64,000 bases of DNA from Epichloe hybrida (Eukaryota > Ascomycota > Sordariomycetes > Hypocreales > Clavicipitaceae): NCBI GenBank assembly GCA_019022495.1, contig JAFEKR010000031.1:310001-374000 (forward strand), written 5' to 3'. Below, one piece after another: positions 23,007-34,350 of the stretch. The translations under genes were made by a program, and so were the position numbers. The notes beneath the pieces were generated by a model that saw only the letters and a program-made list of their open reading frames with translations, was not told where the DNA came from and did not search any database. How positions within the stretch are numbered: position 1 is the first letter of the stretch; every line of letters begins with the position of its first letter.

Positions 23007-24493
23007 ATGTCCTCATTTGCGGCGAAACGCAAAGCCAGAGTGATCAAGGTCGATGATGAGGAGGAACCCAACGACAGCGCGCTCTCGGGTTCAGACCCAT
23101 CTTTTCCTCAAAACGGTACGTTCTCTTTTGCTGTTTCAGCGAGGAATTGATTGCTGATGAGAAACACGGGAGGCTAACTGGTAGAATCGAGACAGAATCA
23201 AGCAAGCTAGTGTTTGGCAATAAGTCAGCACGCAAGCCGCTCAGGCAATCCGGCCTTCGGAAAGCCTTCAATGCCGCTGACGAGGATGGCGCTGACATCG
23301 CCAGCGGCAAGGTAGATGAGGACGAAGAAGATGACGGGCCAGTCGTCGTTCGACCTACCATCAGTCGAACAGGATCTTCGAAGCAGAAGAAGAAAGCATC
23401 CAAATCGCGGTTGTCTTTGGGCGGTAATGCGGGCAATGGCGATGCCGAGGATTCAGCAACGCCGCAAAAGCCGGGCCTGGGAAAACGTGCGCTTGAGAAT
23501 AGCGCAGTGAAGCGTGGCATTGCTTTACGAACACTTCCTACGAGATCGCTGGATGAGGAGGAAGATGTTCGGCCAAGATACAGCAAGGAATATCTGGAGG
23601 AGTTGCAGTCATCAACGCCGAGTACGCCACGAGACATATCAAAAATTCACGCCAGTGATAGGGACGACATGGAACTAGACCCTTCAGAGCTTGACGGAGC
23701 ATTAGTGGTCGAATGCGCGGGAGCATCACCCTCAAAGCACGGCACGCAAATACTTTCTGAGGCTGAAATACGCGAGAAGAAGGAACGACGAGCTCGTTTA
23801 GCTAAAGAGCAAGACTTCCTGTCGGTGGATGACGATGATTCTACTATCTTCAGCCGCAAGAAGGAGGACGACGGTCGATTACAAGCTGAAGATGAGGACC
23901 TTGGGGAGGGATGCGACGACTACGTAGAGGATGGGGGCCTCTCGCTTGGCAAGCGAGCGGAAAGAGAGCGTCGAACAAAGGACAGACAAAAAATGGCCGA
24001 ACTCATCACCGCAGCCGAGGGACACAGCTCAGACGACTCATCAGATAGTGACGCTGAACGGCGAATAGCCTACGAAGCATCCCAGAGCAAAGCCGGGTTG
24101 GACGGCTTGAAGAAACCCCGGGAGGATGCCTCCCAGGAGCTGCTTCAAATCCCACCCAAGATCACACCGTTACCGAGCCTGTCTGAATGTCTGGCACGCC
24201 TACAGACGACTCTGAAAGCCATGGAGAGTGACGTCAAAGCCAAGGACGCTCACTTGGAGCATTTGCGTCAGGAAAGGGAAAATATCGACAAGAGGAAAAC
24301 AGAGGTTCAGTCACTACTGGATGAGACTGGCAAGAGATATCAAGAGGCTATGGGTCAAGGGAGTATAGGGCCAATTACTGCGGCTGGTGCAGGATTCCAT
24401 ACCAAATTAGCTAGGGAGCGAGGGCTCGACAGCCTCGGGACTACGCCTGTAAGGCCAGATCAGACTGAGGATGAGGAAATGGACTTGTTATAG
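23007..24493 (+). CDS. NTR2: Nineteen complex-related protein 2 (Ntr2) family
   Basis: Predicted spliceosome disassembly factor; in yeast Ntr2 works with Ntr1 and the helicase Prp43 to release the lariat intron. Two exons, 23007-23115 and 23196-24493, 468 aa. The 80-nt intron has donor GTACGT and a GGCTAACTG branch point; the acceptor GAGACAG keeps the frame, while the nearer GGTAG does not. Start context is MSSFAAKRKARVIKVDDEEE, a typical basic-then-acidic N-terminus. The protein is highly charged and low in hydrophobics: conserved-looking SKLVFGNKSARKPLRQSGLRKAF early on, RPRYSKEYLEELQSSTP near residue 180, a coiled coil around 360-415, and an acidic end. Family assignment rests on this layout and the RYSKEYLEELQ block. 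Head to head with SmG. Confidence 0.82.
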
Positions 24494-25419
24494 CGACGAG
24501 AGTACCGAGGTCTGGTTCTTCTGAAGTCTTTCATATGGAGAGAATTTTCAAACATTTTTGTATTGACGAAGAAATAGACCACACATTCGAAATATGGCGA
24601 GTCCGAGTTGCAGCTACAGTTGCTGTTGTACATGTGCTTTACGCCAGTGTAAGCGCAAGTCCACTCACTAATCGGAGACATTGTTGAAGAGGACTCCCGT
24701 CATCCCTCCCAAGCTGTAGGTAGGTCTGTACTCACTCTGTGTCCCATTACACAGAGCCTTCTTCGTTCCCCCCCTGCACTATGATCACTCGCGAGCTGCA
24801 GTGCACAGAGCCAGTCACTCATTGATTAATTGTGTCTCCCAACATTGCTGCATTTGTCGTTGTGCTGGCCATGAAATCACAAATCAGAGGGATCCTGAGA
24901 CAGATCCAAATGACTTCAGGGTAAGACCCGGCTCGATGAGGGAGATGAGTCTGCTGGATTACACAAAGTACATTCAGTGCCTGCATTCGGACTGGACTTT
25001 GGTATTATCTGCCTACGATTGTCGGCCGCAACAAAAGTTCGGAAGACGTGTTGTGTTGTCGTTGCCACTTTCGTGGCTGTTCAGCAGAGCGCTCAGCCAT
25101 GTCCATTATTACTTGTATGTATGTAAATCAGCCATCCATCCAGAACAAGGGCTCTGCGGCTCCACACCAGCTACTCGAGAACGGCCAATGAGGCTGACGG
25201 TTGGCAGTTTGCCATCGAAGGACCTAGAATGCTGGTCCAAGCAACCCGGGCTCTTCCATCTTTTTCTGTCCCCACCTGACTGCCCTGCCTTGTTGAACAT
25301 TCAAGTAATATTACGGACTACTCCGAACGAGTTCCCAAAAGCTCGACCCCGTTATATCGCAACCCCAACATTTCCTGAACAGGCGTAAATTCGACTGCTT
25401 ATTACCTACCCGATCTACC
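24494..25419. other. Intergenic, promoter of Sti1
   Basis: Upstream region of the Sti1 gene. A 195-codon open frame at 24801-25388 lies directly before the start but has no recognisable content and is read as chance plus leader. A GAA-nn-TTC heat-shock-like word is at 25295-25302. Confidence 0.4.
25295..25302 (+). promoter_or_regulatory. Heat-shock-element-like half repeat upstream of Sti1
   Basis: GAACATTC matches the inverted GAA-nn-TTC unit recognised by heat shock factor, 118 bp before the start codon. A full element needs three units; the third is degenerate here. Heat-shock control of STI1 is established in yeast, inferred here. Confidence 0.3.
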
Positions 25420-27414
25420 ATGGCTTCCGCAGACGAGCTCAAAGCTCTTGGCAACAAGGCCATTGCCGAAAAGAACTTTGACGATGCCATGTATGTTCAT
25501 GCTCCTAGCCATTGACTGCGTATTTCTCCCTTTGCTCTTCTCCCCATGAGCTGTTGGCGGCTGACACTCGACCTGTCAATCTACAGAGACAAATTCACCC
25601 AGGCAATCGCTCTCCAGCCCGAGAACCACATCCTCTACAGTAACCGATCAGCTGCGTATGCTTCCAAGAAGCAATGGGACAATGCTCTGCAAGATGCCGA
25701 CAAGACGATCCAAATCAAGCCTGACTGGGCCAAGGGTTGGGGCAGAAAAGGAGCTGCCTTGCATGGCAAGGGCGATCTTCTTAGTGCCAATGATGCATAT
25801 GAAGAAGGTTTGAAACATGATGCGAACAATGCTCAGCTCAAGAGTGGTCTTGCCTCTGTTGAGAAGGCGATGCAGCACGAAGCAGGTATGCGATATATTT
25901 ACCTTTAAGTGTCTTGAATGATCAAAAAAGCTAATATTGGCTGTCTAGGCGGCGGCTTCGGCGGCGACCCTACTGGCGGGCTCGGTCAAATGTTCAACGA
26001 TCCGAAAATGGTCGAGAAGCTTGCCAAAAACCCCAAAACGAGCGCATTCCTTGCTGATCCTTCATTCATGGCGAAACTGCAGCAAATGCAACAGAATCCT
26101 GGAAACCCCCAGGATCTTTTCAGCGACCCTCGCATGATCCAGGTTCTCGGTGTCTTGATGGGTGTCGACATGGAGATGCGAGATTCAGACCCTCGGGACA
26201 CTAACATGACTGATGCTCCGGAGCCAAAGAAAACTGAGCCTGCTGCTAAGAAGGCTCCTGAGCCCGAGCCCGAACCCGAGCCCCTCGATGAGGAGGCTTT
26301 GGAGAAGAAGAAAAACAAAGAATTGGCCGATAAGGAGAAAGCTCTCGGTACTGAAAACTACAAGAAGCGTCAGTTTGACGAAGCCATTGAGCACTACAGC
26401 AAAGCTTGGGACATCTTCCAAGACATCACCTATCTCAATAATTTGGGAGCTGCCTATTACGAGAAAGGTGACTACGATAAGTGCATCGAGACCTGTACCA
26501 AGGCCGTCGAGGAGGGCCGCGTGATCTACGCCGATTTCAAGCTGATTGCAAAGAGTTATGCTCGCATCGGTTCCGCGTATGAGAAAAAGGGTGATTTCGA
26601 GCAGGCTCTGGAGAACTACAGACGATCTCTGACTGAACACCGAACGCCCGACGTCCTGAATAAGCTGCGAAATGCGGAGCGTACCAAGGCAGAAGCCGAC
26701 AAGAAGGCCTACATCGATCCTGCCAAAGCCGAAGAGGCTCGCGAGGAGGGCAACAAAAAGTTCAAGGAAAACGATTTCCCTGCAGCTGTCGCTGCCTACA
26801 CAGAGATGATCAAAAGAGCGCCAGAGGATGCCCGTGGATACAGCAATCGCGCTGCTGCCTTTATCAAGCTGTTCGAGTTCCCCAGCGCCGTCGATGATTG
26901 CAACAAAGCCATTAAACTGGATCCCAAGTTCATCCGTGCATACATTCGCAAGGCCCAGGCCTACTTCGGCATGCGCAAGTATTCCGAGTGTGTTGATGCC
27001 TGCGCCGAAGCCCAGCAGGTCGATACGGAACACCACAACGGTGCCAATGCTCGCGAGATCGAGCAGCAGCAGCAGAAGGCGTTTGGTGCCATGTACGCGG
27101 CCCGTGACAATGAAACCGAGGAGCAGACTCGGGAGAGATTGCAGAAGGATCCTGACGTAAGTGCACTGCCTTGCCAACAATACTTTTTGTTCCACCTTAT
27201 CATCAAGTCAACATGAGTAAGTAATGCACACAGTCTGCTAATTTGTTTTTGGATGTAGATCATGAGCATTATGCAAGATCCTGTGATGCAGACCATCTTG
27301 CAGCAGGCACAGTCAGACCCAATGGCTCTCCAAGAGCACATGAGAAACCCTGGTGTCAGGTCAAAGATCCAGAAGCTCATGGCTGCTGGTGTCATTCGAG
27401 TCGGTGGTCGATAA
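25420..27414 (+). CDS. STI1: Hsp70/Hsp90 organising co-chaperone Sti1
   Basis: Cytosolic adaptor that binds the EEVD tails of Hsp70 and Hsp90 through TPR domains and passes clients between them. Four exons: 25420-25490, 25587-25885, 25949-27156, 27259-27414; 577 aa, the usual length. TPR1 covers about residues 1-115 (KALGNKAIAEKNFDDA, LYSNRSAAYASKKQWDNA), DP1 about 125-200 (Gly-rich entry, then NDPKMVEKLAKNPKTSAF and DPRMIQVLGVLMG), a charged Pro/Glu linker with PEPEPEPEP, TPR2A about 250-380, TPR2B about 385-500, and DP2 at the end (DPVMQTILQQAQSDP). Carboxylate-clamp Lys/Asn/Arg positions such as KALGTENYKKRQF and GNKKFKENDF are in place. All four introns-exon joins keep frame. Assignment is firm. 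Confidence 0.97.
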
Positions 27415-27968
27415 ATATGAGGGAGGTAGATTGACTTGACTTGTATAGATACCATTGTGGCGCGAGTATTATGACGTTAATGATAAAATCCATGTGTGTT
27501 CAGGCATGATGATTTGTGTTTGGTTCCCAAGATGGCTGACTCGATGTATTGATGGCATGTCAACACTACTGAAATGATGACCCGAGTGCACTTTGGTGTA
27601 AGACTATTTCATGGTTGTACGGATTAGAGATAAGCAAGGTCGTCGGTCTTGGCGTAGCTGACAAGCCGCCTGACAAGCCGCCAAACAAGCATGAAATGGT
27701 GGGTCCCCACACAATCTGCAGGTGCTGAAACCGACCAGGAGACGGTGACTGACTACATACGGAGTAGACTGGGCCCACACTCCGTATTAGAAGGCTGCGC
27801 AAAGTATGTACTCCGTTCAAAGGCCAACCAACCTCAACACGCCCTTGCCCTTGTTTTGGGCGCTTTCATGTACAGCTCATCACTTCGTTACGTCCCATCC
27901 GCATCTGTTCTTCTTGGTCATGAGGCGAACCGATGCATCGTATCTGAACACATAACCCCTCCACCACA
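27415..27968. other. Intergenic with CGGAGTA palindrome
   Basis: 3' flank of Sti1 and promoter of the ZIP transporter. Apart from the palindrome at 27757-27787 and a further TACTCCGTT at 27809-27817 no feature is evident; no zinc-response element was recognised. Confidence 0.4.
27757..27787. repeat. Perfect 9-bp inverted repeat (CGGAGTA element)
   Basis: ATACGGAGT at 27757-27765 is the exact reverse complement of ACTCCGTAT at 27779-27787, with a 13-nt spacer whose centre TGGGCCCA is itself palindromic. Located about 180-210 bp before the ZIP start codon. Confidence 0.7.
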
Positions 27969-29492
27969 ATGGCCACGTTGGGTGACATCCAAGAGGCAGC
28001 CATGGATGGTAGGCCCCTCTGTCCCGGCTGGAAATACTCTATAACGAAGGTCTAACAGCATATGCATCAGATACGCAGTGGTCCTCCCTGCCGACGAAGC
28101 TGCTGCTCGCAGAGCTGCAAAGGCGCAAAGAAGATGGCGAGCGTCCAGCGTGCGGTGGAAGACAAAAAGGATGGTATGACACAGTGGCACACGTCTTTGC
28201 GTTGCTGTTGATCCTGGCATTGAGCACACTAGGTACGGACCAGCACTCACAGAAGCTACATGCTTTGCACCTGTGAAATCTGAAGAAAAAAAAAAAAAAA
28301 GCTAACAGTTGCGCGAACAGCATGTGGAATTCCCTTGGTATCACGACGAGCGACGACGGGGAAACGACAAAAGAACATCATCTTCTACTGCCAACACATT
28401 GGAACGGGTGTGCTCCTCGCAACCGCCTTTGTTCATTTGCTGCCGATGGCGTTTGAATCTTTGACCGACCCGTGTTTGCCGTATTTTTTCAGCAAAGGGT
28501 ATACGCCGTTGCCTGGTTTTGTGGCCATGGTGTCGGCGATCATCGTGGTTGGCGTCGAATCGTACTTGACGGCGCGGGGCGCGGGACATTCACATTCTCA
28601 CTCTCATGGTTTCTTCGACCACGATGGCAACGATGGGGGTGGCGAGTTTCAGACCGTCCCCTTGCATGACCATCACTATCCTGAAAGGTCGGGCCGACGA
28701 AAAAGAAGCCATCGACCGAACCACCTTTCTCTTGATGATGCAGAGGCTTCTCAGGGTCTCGTTACTGGAGTGTCACCACTGCCGGAATCGACACCAACAG
28801 CGGCTACACAGATACGCAAGTCCAACGAGAATGACTTTAACGACGGGGACTCTGATCTCGACCTCGACATGGATGAGCTGGATCCAGCGCCGTCCAACAA
28901 CAACAACGACCACCGCGATGGAGTGTATGTATCTCTGACGAAAACAGATACTCGAACGGAGGCGTCGGATCCCACGTTGCCGCCGCAGTCGCCAGAAGAG
29001 GCCAGGCGCCAGATGTTACAGTGCCTCTTGCTCGAAGCTGGCATTCTTTTCCATAGTGTGTTCATCGGCATGGCCATCTCTGTCGCCACTGGTCCAGCAT
29101 TCGTCGTCTTCCTTATCGCCGTCAGCTTCCATCAATCATTTGAGGGTCTCGCATTGGGTAGCCGCATTGCTGCCATCCAGTTTTCCAAGAACTCTGTCCG
29201 TCCATGGCTGATGGTTCTCGCGTATGGCCTCACAACTCCCATCGGACAGGCGATCGGGCTTGTTGTGCACAAGATGTACGATCCAGCGTCAATGGGCGGT
29301 CTTTTGGTGGTGGGGTTCATGAACGCCATCTCTTCTGGTCTCTTGCTGTACGCTGGTCTTGTCCAGCTCTTGGCAGAAGACTTTCTGACGGAAAAAAGCT
29401 ACCGTGTGCTCAAGGGCAAGAAGAGGCTCCACGCATACTTGTGCGTTGTGGCTGGTGCTCTGTTGATGGCCATAGTGGGCGCATTTGCGTGA
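27969..29492 (+). CDS. ZIP family zinc transporter
   Basis: Plasma- or vacuolar-membrane zinc (possibly iron) importer. Three exons: 27969-28008, 28059-28232, 28321-29492; 461 aa. The last acceptor is GCGAACAG: the branch point GCTAAC lies 15 nt before it, and the other AG inside GCTAACAG is too close, though it would also keep frame. First membrane helix is VAHVFALLLILALSTLACGIPL; then IFYCQHIGTGVLLATAFVHLLP with the metal-site His residues. A cytosolic loop is long (about 190 residues) and starts with alternating His/Ser (HSHSHSHG), the usual metal-binding loop, and then is Asp-rich. Late helices carry the family signature HSVFIGMAISVA and HQSFEGLALGSR with conserved His, Glu, Gly. The layout is that of Zrt1/Zrt2-type fungal ZIPs. 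Confidence 0.93.
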
Positions 29493-29908
29493 GCATAGAA
29501 TCGGCATTCTGCCGTCAAGTCTGCGAATTTGCAATTGTATGTATATTTTTGCTTTAATTAACCGCATGTTAAGATTTGCTTGTTGGGTGTCGGCGTTACT
29601 TGTAGCATGCTCAAAATCATTGGTTGGAAGACGGTTCTCAGCGGCGGCCTCGCATCAGATATGCCCAAGGCATTGGGCAAGTATGTTTTCAGAGTCGGTG
29701 CGAAGGAGGAGGAGGAGAAGTCTGAGTTGTGAGGCTCTTGAAAGTATTTTTGTGACTATCTGAAGCAAGTGATTGGGTATCATTCTTGAGGTAGTGTTAT
29801 TACCGGCTTACTAGATCTGCCAATTTCAGAGGCTTCCACACGGATGCACAGAGTATTTCCACATGGGACTTCTAATTTCTTTCTATATTGGTACGAACCA
29901 AAAATAGT
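29493..29908. other. Intergenic, convergent 3' flanks
   Basis: Between the stops of the ZIP gene (+) and the acetyltransferase (-). No gene or structured repeat recognised. Confidence 0.4.
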
Positions 29909-30715
29909 CTAGCCCGTCCTTGGACAATCGGCTTGAAAACTGCTCTCCCCTCGATCACAAGCAGCAACGGCATGTTCCAATGCCACAGAGGCTCGCTCCG
30001 CTCTCTCAACAAATGGCCTGTTGAACATGTCATGAAGAGGTCGTGCACTATTGGCGTGTTCAGGGTCAAAAGCCACCCGTGCGTCATGACCACACTTGCT
30101 TCGAGTTGTGAGGACAGCCAGACGCAGCATGTCGCCCCCGATGCCCTTGTTGCGATATTTATATTTGGTAGTCCAAGCGCGAATGACGCCGCTCCCACCC
30201 TTGAACGAAGATGGCCTCGTCTTCTTGGTTGTTGAGGCGGCGGGCGCCTTTGTTATTCGCAAAACCACCGTGGCAATAATTTCCTCGCCAAACCGAGCTG
30301 CGAGGATATAGTCATCATTCCCATCGGGATTGGCAACCCATTGCTTCCACTTCAAGTTCTCAGCTAGGCGGATATAGTTGGCTGTCAGGAGTCGAACCGC
30401 AGCCAGGTACGCAATAGCAAGACCGCACATCATGATCAGAGCTGTGCCAAAGTCGCGCTTTGCATGGAGGCGGTATATCGATGCGCAGCCTGCGACCAAG
30501 CCTGTCAGACAAGCTGGGTGAACGATGACCGAGAAGGAAGCAACCTGGCGCTGTTGCGCAATACTGTCTGTGACCAATCTCATGGCATCTTGCTTCTCAA
30601 CCTCTTTTGTGAGCACGCTGAATGTCAAGGAAGGAATCCGTTCCTTGCCGTCATCATGTTTTGGTACAGCTATAGGCGATGATGATTCTGGCCTTGCTTG
30701 CGCTTGAACGGCCAT
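29909..30715 (-). CDS. Membrane-associated GNAT N-acetyltransferase
   Basis: Predicted acetyl-CoA dependent acetyltransferase, substrate unknown. Single exon, 268 aa, starting at the ATG at 30715; the open frame extends upstream only without ATG. Two hydrophobic stretches at about residues 62-82 (FSVIVHPACLTGLVAGCASIY) and 89-110 (FGTALIMMCGLAIAYLAAV) would anchor it as a hairpin in a membrane. The GNAT motif A follows at about 188-194 (RNKGIGG, the R-x-x-G-x-G pyrophosphate loop) and then a helix MLRLAVLTTR; a late ARVAFDPEHANSARPLHDMF matches the motif B region where an Asn-x-x-Ala pattern is usual. The arrangement of a membrane hairpin before the catalytic fold resembles the NAT8-like branch; this is inference. 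Divergent from the phosphate transporter. Confidence 0.75.
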   Translation of the reverse strand: MAVQAQARPESSSPIAVPKHDDGKERIPSLTFSVLTKEVEKQDAMRLVTDSIAQQRQVASFSVIVHPACLTGLVAGCASIYRLHAKRDFGTALIMMCGLAIAYLAAVRLLTANYIRLAENLKWKQWVANPDGNDDYILAARFGEEIIATVVLRITKAPAASTTKKTRPSSFKGGSGVIRAWTTKYKYRNKGIGGDMLRLAVLTTRSKCGHDARVAFDPEHANSARPLHDMFNRPFVERAERASVALEHAVAACDRGESSFQADCPRTG

Positions 30716-32066
30716 GGTACCGACATCTTTGCTTGCGTGCAACGGCCAAAATGTTAGTTGAGAAGGAATACATCATGGAACATGGCAGATTCAACTGGCA
30801 ACGTACCCATGATGGAACGGTGCTGCTCAATACAAAAATTTTTTTTAATCAATAAATACAGGCCAATCATTAATGGAAGACTTAACACACAAATCAACCA
30901 ACGGTGGCACCGTTCATCCGACGTCTCGGAAAGATCAGCTCACATCAAATGTAGTGAGACGACGCAGGACGGATATCGGGGGGACCGACCAGGATGGCTG
31001 GAAATAAGGGAACCATGACGGCGCGGCTGATACATCATCTCTGCACGCGGCGGAAAGAGCGACGGACTGGTGACTGGCCAGCCCAATTCAGTTGAACGCA
31101 TGGAACTTTGCACAACAAGTCTTCATCTTCCTGCAACAACACATGATATGAAAGCTCTTCGGTCGCCAAATCGGGCAGCCTGGCAGCCTCACGAGTTCGA
31201 CACATCCATACATTCCCAAATGCTCACAATGCCCATGCCCGGTGCCAAGCTGGCGCGGCAATGTCACGGCAACGCTGGGCAACGCTGGGCAACGCTACCC
31301 TTCCACCCACGCCCACCAACTTGATGAAAGGGTCAGTTTCATGCATGCATTGGCCAGGAGCCTAGTATGCCTTGCCAGTTGGCGATATGGTACGGATTAT
31401 GATGGTCCAACTTCGACGATGTTCCGCCGCAGTCCTACCAAAATTAGTAAGGGTGCGCATCCTGTTTTTTTGGCCGAGCCGGTTCTCTCATCATATCATA
31501 TAATAAGTCGGCCCCAGACTAACTGCTGGATACCAAGGATTTCGACCATGTCTTGCGACATCAACGCCAGGCACACCCATTCCGGCGTGACTTCCTCAAT
31601 GGTCGTTAATAGTTGCATATTGGAAATGCCGTTGTGTGCAAGGGGCCAGTGGGCGCCCGGGAGCAGCAGGGTGCGTCACCGCGAATTCGACCAAAAGGAT
31701 GCGATATTGAACCAGACACTTTTTCTTTTGGCCACCAATCATACTATCATACCCCAGTAGACATGGTGAGATGAATGTCCCTAGCATCGTCCTGTTAGTT
31801 GAAGAGACAGGTTGTTGACTGTCTCACAGAATTGCAAAGGAAACACGATATAATGCAAGACTTTACTTTCGAGACCCGATCTCGACTCTTCTTCCCCTTC
31901 CTTTGTGCCCTTGTCCTCCTTCCTTTCGCCACCACGCCTTATAATACAATCTCTTATTCAACCCGTGTTTTTTTTTGTCTCTGCCTCTAATAGTCTCGGT
32001 ATCTCTCACACAACATTGAGTGGATCTATTCTGAGGAACAAAGGACCTCCCAGAAAGTACCATACC
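30716..32066. other. Long divergent intergenic region, GNAT / Pho84-like
   Basis: 1.35 kb without a supported gene. Holds a 10-nt tandem GGCAACGCTG (about three copies, 31268-31297) and a pyrimidine-rich leader before the transporter start (31880-31990). I looked for CACGTG, the Pho4/NUC-1 type site expected at phosphate genes, between 31500 and 32066 and saw none. Confidence 0.4.
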
Positions 32067-33994
32067 ATGGCTGGAAACAAAATTGACCAGCCAGCAGGGC
32101 CCATGTCCAAGACATCAGGAGGCAACAGTGCCTATCACAACTTCCACAATGATTTCCTACATATCGCTGACCTCAATGAGCGTCGTCGTCTAGCTCTTGC
32201 TGAGGTCGACAAGGCCCCGTTCGGCTGGTCCCACGTTCGTGCCTGTTCTGTCGCTGGTGTTGGTTTCTTCACCGATTCCTACGACATCTTCACGGCTTCC
32301 CTCTTGACTCTTATGCTGGGCATCGTCTATTACCCCAGTGTGGGAAAAATGCCCACCAGCTCCGACAATGCTGTCAAGTTGGCAACCTCTGCCGGCACCA
32401 TTGTAGGCCAGCTTGGCTTCGGTTTCCTGGCCGATCTTGTCGGCCGCAAGAAGATGTACGGCTTTGAACTCATCGTCATCATCTTTGCTACTAGTGGCCA
32501 GACCCTGACCAGCAGTTCCCCTTCTTGCGATATCATTGGGCTCATTATTTTCTGGCGTGTCATCACGGGTATTGGCATTGGTGGTGATCATCCTCTTTCT
32601 TCAGTCATTGTATCCGAGTGAGTTTGGGCCGCATTCTCTCGAAAGACTGGCGATGCGTTACTTCAAACTAATTTTCCAAATGCAAGATTCGCCATCACTC
32701 GATGGAGAGGTGCCATGATGGCCGCCGTCTTTTCCATGCAGGGTCTAGGCCAACTCTGTGCTGCCTTTGTCATGCTCTTCGTTACCCTCGGATTCAAAGC
32801 CTTTCTGTCCGAGGCCAGGGATGTGTCGCAGTGCAACGGTGACTGTCAAATTGCCGTTGACAAAATGTGGCGCACTTGCCTGCTTGCATTACGCTCTATT
32901 GCAAGTCTAGCAATTGAAGTTTGTAAAGCGGCCCAATTCGTCATCAACTGACTGGTTTCATAGTCCGTTTGATTATCCCCGAAACGCCCCGATACACCTT
33001 TCATGTCGCCCGCGATGTCGAGAAGGCCCACGACGACGTAAAGGCTTACATCGGTGGCGAGAAAGGGGGTGGTCCCGATTCCGATATAGCTCCCGCGACT
33101 ACTGCCCAGTCTGCCAAGGAGACCCTCGAAGTACCTAAAGCCAGCTGGTTGGACTTCTGCAAACACTACTCGAAGTCCAAGAACTTTGGCCTCCTTGTCG
33201 GCACATCTGGATCATGGTTTGCTCTTGATGTAGCTTTCTACGGTCTCTCGTTGAATAACGCCGTTATTCTCGAAGCCATCGGCTACACTACAAACCCCAA
33301 GTCTCTCACCAGTGTCCACCAGCTTCTGCACAACACTGCCGTGGGCAACTTGATCATCGTGCTGGCCGGTGCCGTCCCGGGATACTGGGTGTCTGTCGCC
33401 ACAATCGACACCCTCGGTCGCAAGACCATCCAAATGGGAGGTTTCATCATCCTGACCATTCTCTTCATTGTAATGAGCTTCGCCTACAGTCATATCGGCA
33501 AGAATGGTTTGCTGGCCATTTACGTCCTTGCTCAGTTCTTCTTCAACTTTGGTAGGTCAACTCGTTTGCAGAATGCAATTCCCCACTACCATTTCTTGCG
33601 TCCTACTGACAAATGGAAACACCATGCAGACCCAAATACTACGACTTTCGTCGTCCCCGGTGAAGTCTTCCCAACCCGATACCGTTCGACTTCCCACGGT
33701 ATTTCCGCCGCCTCCGGCAAGATCGGTTCCATCATCGGTCAGGGTGCCATTTCCACTCTCCGCACCAGAGGCGCCACCAATGACAACGCAAACCCCTGGA
33801 TGGACCACGTCTTGGTGATTTACGCTATATTCATGTTATTGGGCTGCTTTACTACGCTTCTTATTCCCGAGACTAATCGGAAGACCCTTGAGGAACTTTG
33901 CGGTGACGACGACTATGCTGTCACTCATGAAAGCCGCGCTTCGAATAGCACCAGGGATTCTCACTATGAGGATGGAGCCACCAGGTCTGCTTGA
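32067..33994 (+). CDS. Pho84-like phosphate:H+ symporter with apparent internal lesion
   Basis: Major-facilitator phosphate permease family. Exons 32067-32617, 32687-32904 (or 32900), 32964-33551, 33630-33994; 573 aa if the GT donor at 32905 is used. Family marks: FTDSYDIFTASLLTLMLG in helix 1, GFLADLVGRKKMYG loop, GSWFALDVAFYGLSLN, GYWVSVATIDTLGRKTIQ, VPGEVFPTRYRSTSHGISAA, and LIPETNRKTLEEL at the end. Just after DKMWR, where the family has about 16 residues leading to RLTIPET, the DNA lacks roughly 19 nt; the original donor seems to have been the GC site TATT/GCAAGT, which now gives a stop, while the GT four bases on restores frame with an altered, shorter helix. The conserved FGPNTTTF reads FDPNTTTF. 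It may be a functional variant or decaying paralogue. Intron 3 (78 nt) is stop-free in frame. Confidence 0.85.
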
Positions 33995-34350
33995 GGTGGT
34001 TTGGCAACAATGAATTCAGTAGCATGAGCATATGTTTTGAATTGTTCCCGGCCCCTGGCGAAACCACCGCATGTGATGTTGACATGACCAAATCTCTGCG
34101 TGCCCTCTTAGGACGAGATGCCATGGTTCTGAATGCATCATTACATGAGATGCGGTCACCACACATGGCATATATCAAGACCAGCCAGCGTAACGCAAAT
34201 GGCTCGAAACAATGTCCAGCCAGATATTTTTTTTTTTGCTCCAACTAGTGCAGTGAAAATTTGGAAGAGGATATAGAACGTCACACATAAAATGTCGCCA
34301 AGATTGAACAACAAAACAATATACTTCATGAGTCATGAATTACCAAATGC
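33995..34350. other. Intergenic, convergent 3' flanks
   Basis: 356 bp between the stops of the Pho84-like gene (+) and the K+/H+ antiporter (-). T-run at 34229-34239. No gene seen. Confidence 0.4.

Noticed and set aside
24801..25388. 195-codon open frame just before Sti1
   Set aside because: No family resemblance, uneven composition and position in the promoter and leader of Sti1.
26185..27195. 336-codon open frame antisense to Sti1
   Set aside because: It mirrors the highly expressed, codon-biased Sti1 exon; its composition (long Leu/Val/Ile runs) is what the complement of such codons gives. No start context or splice signals.
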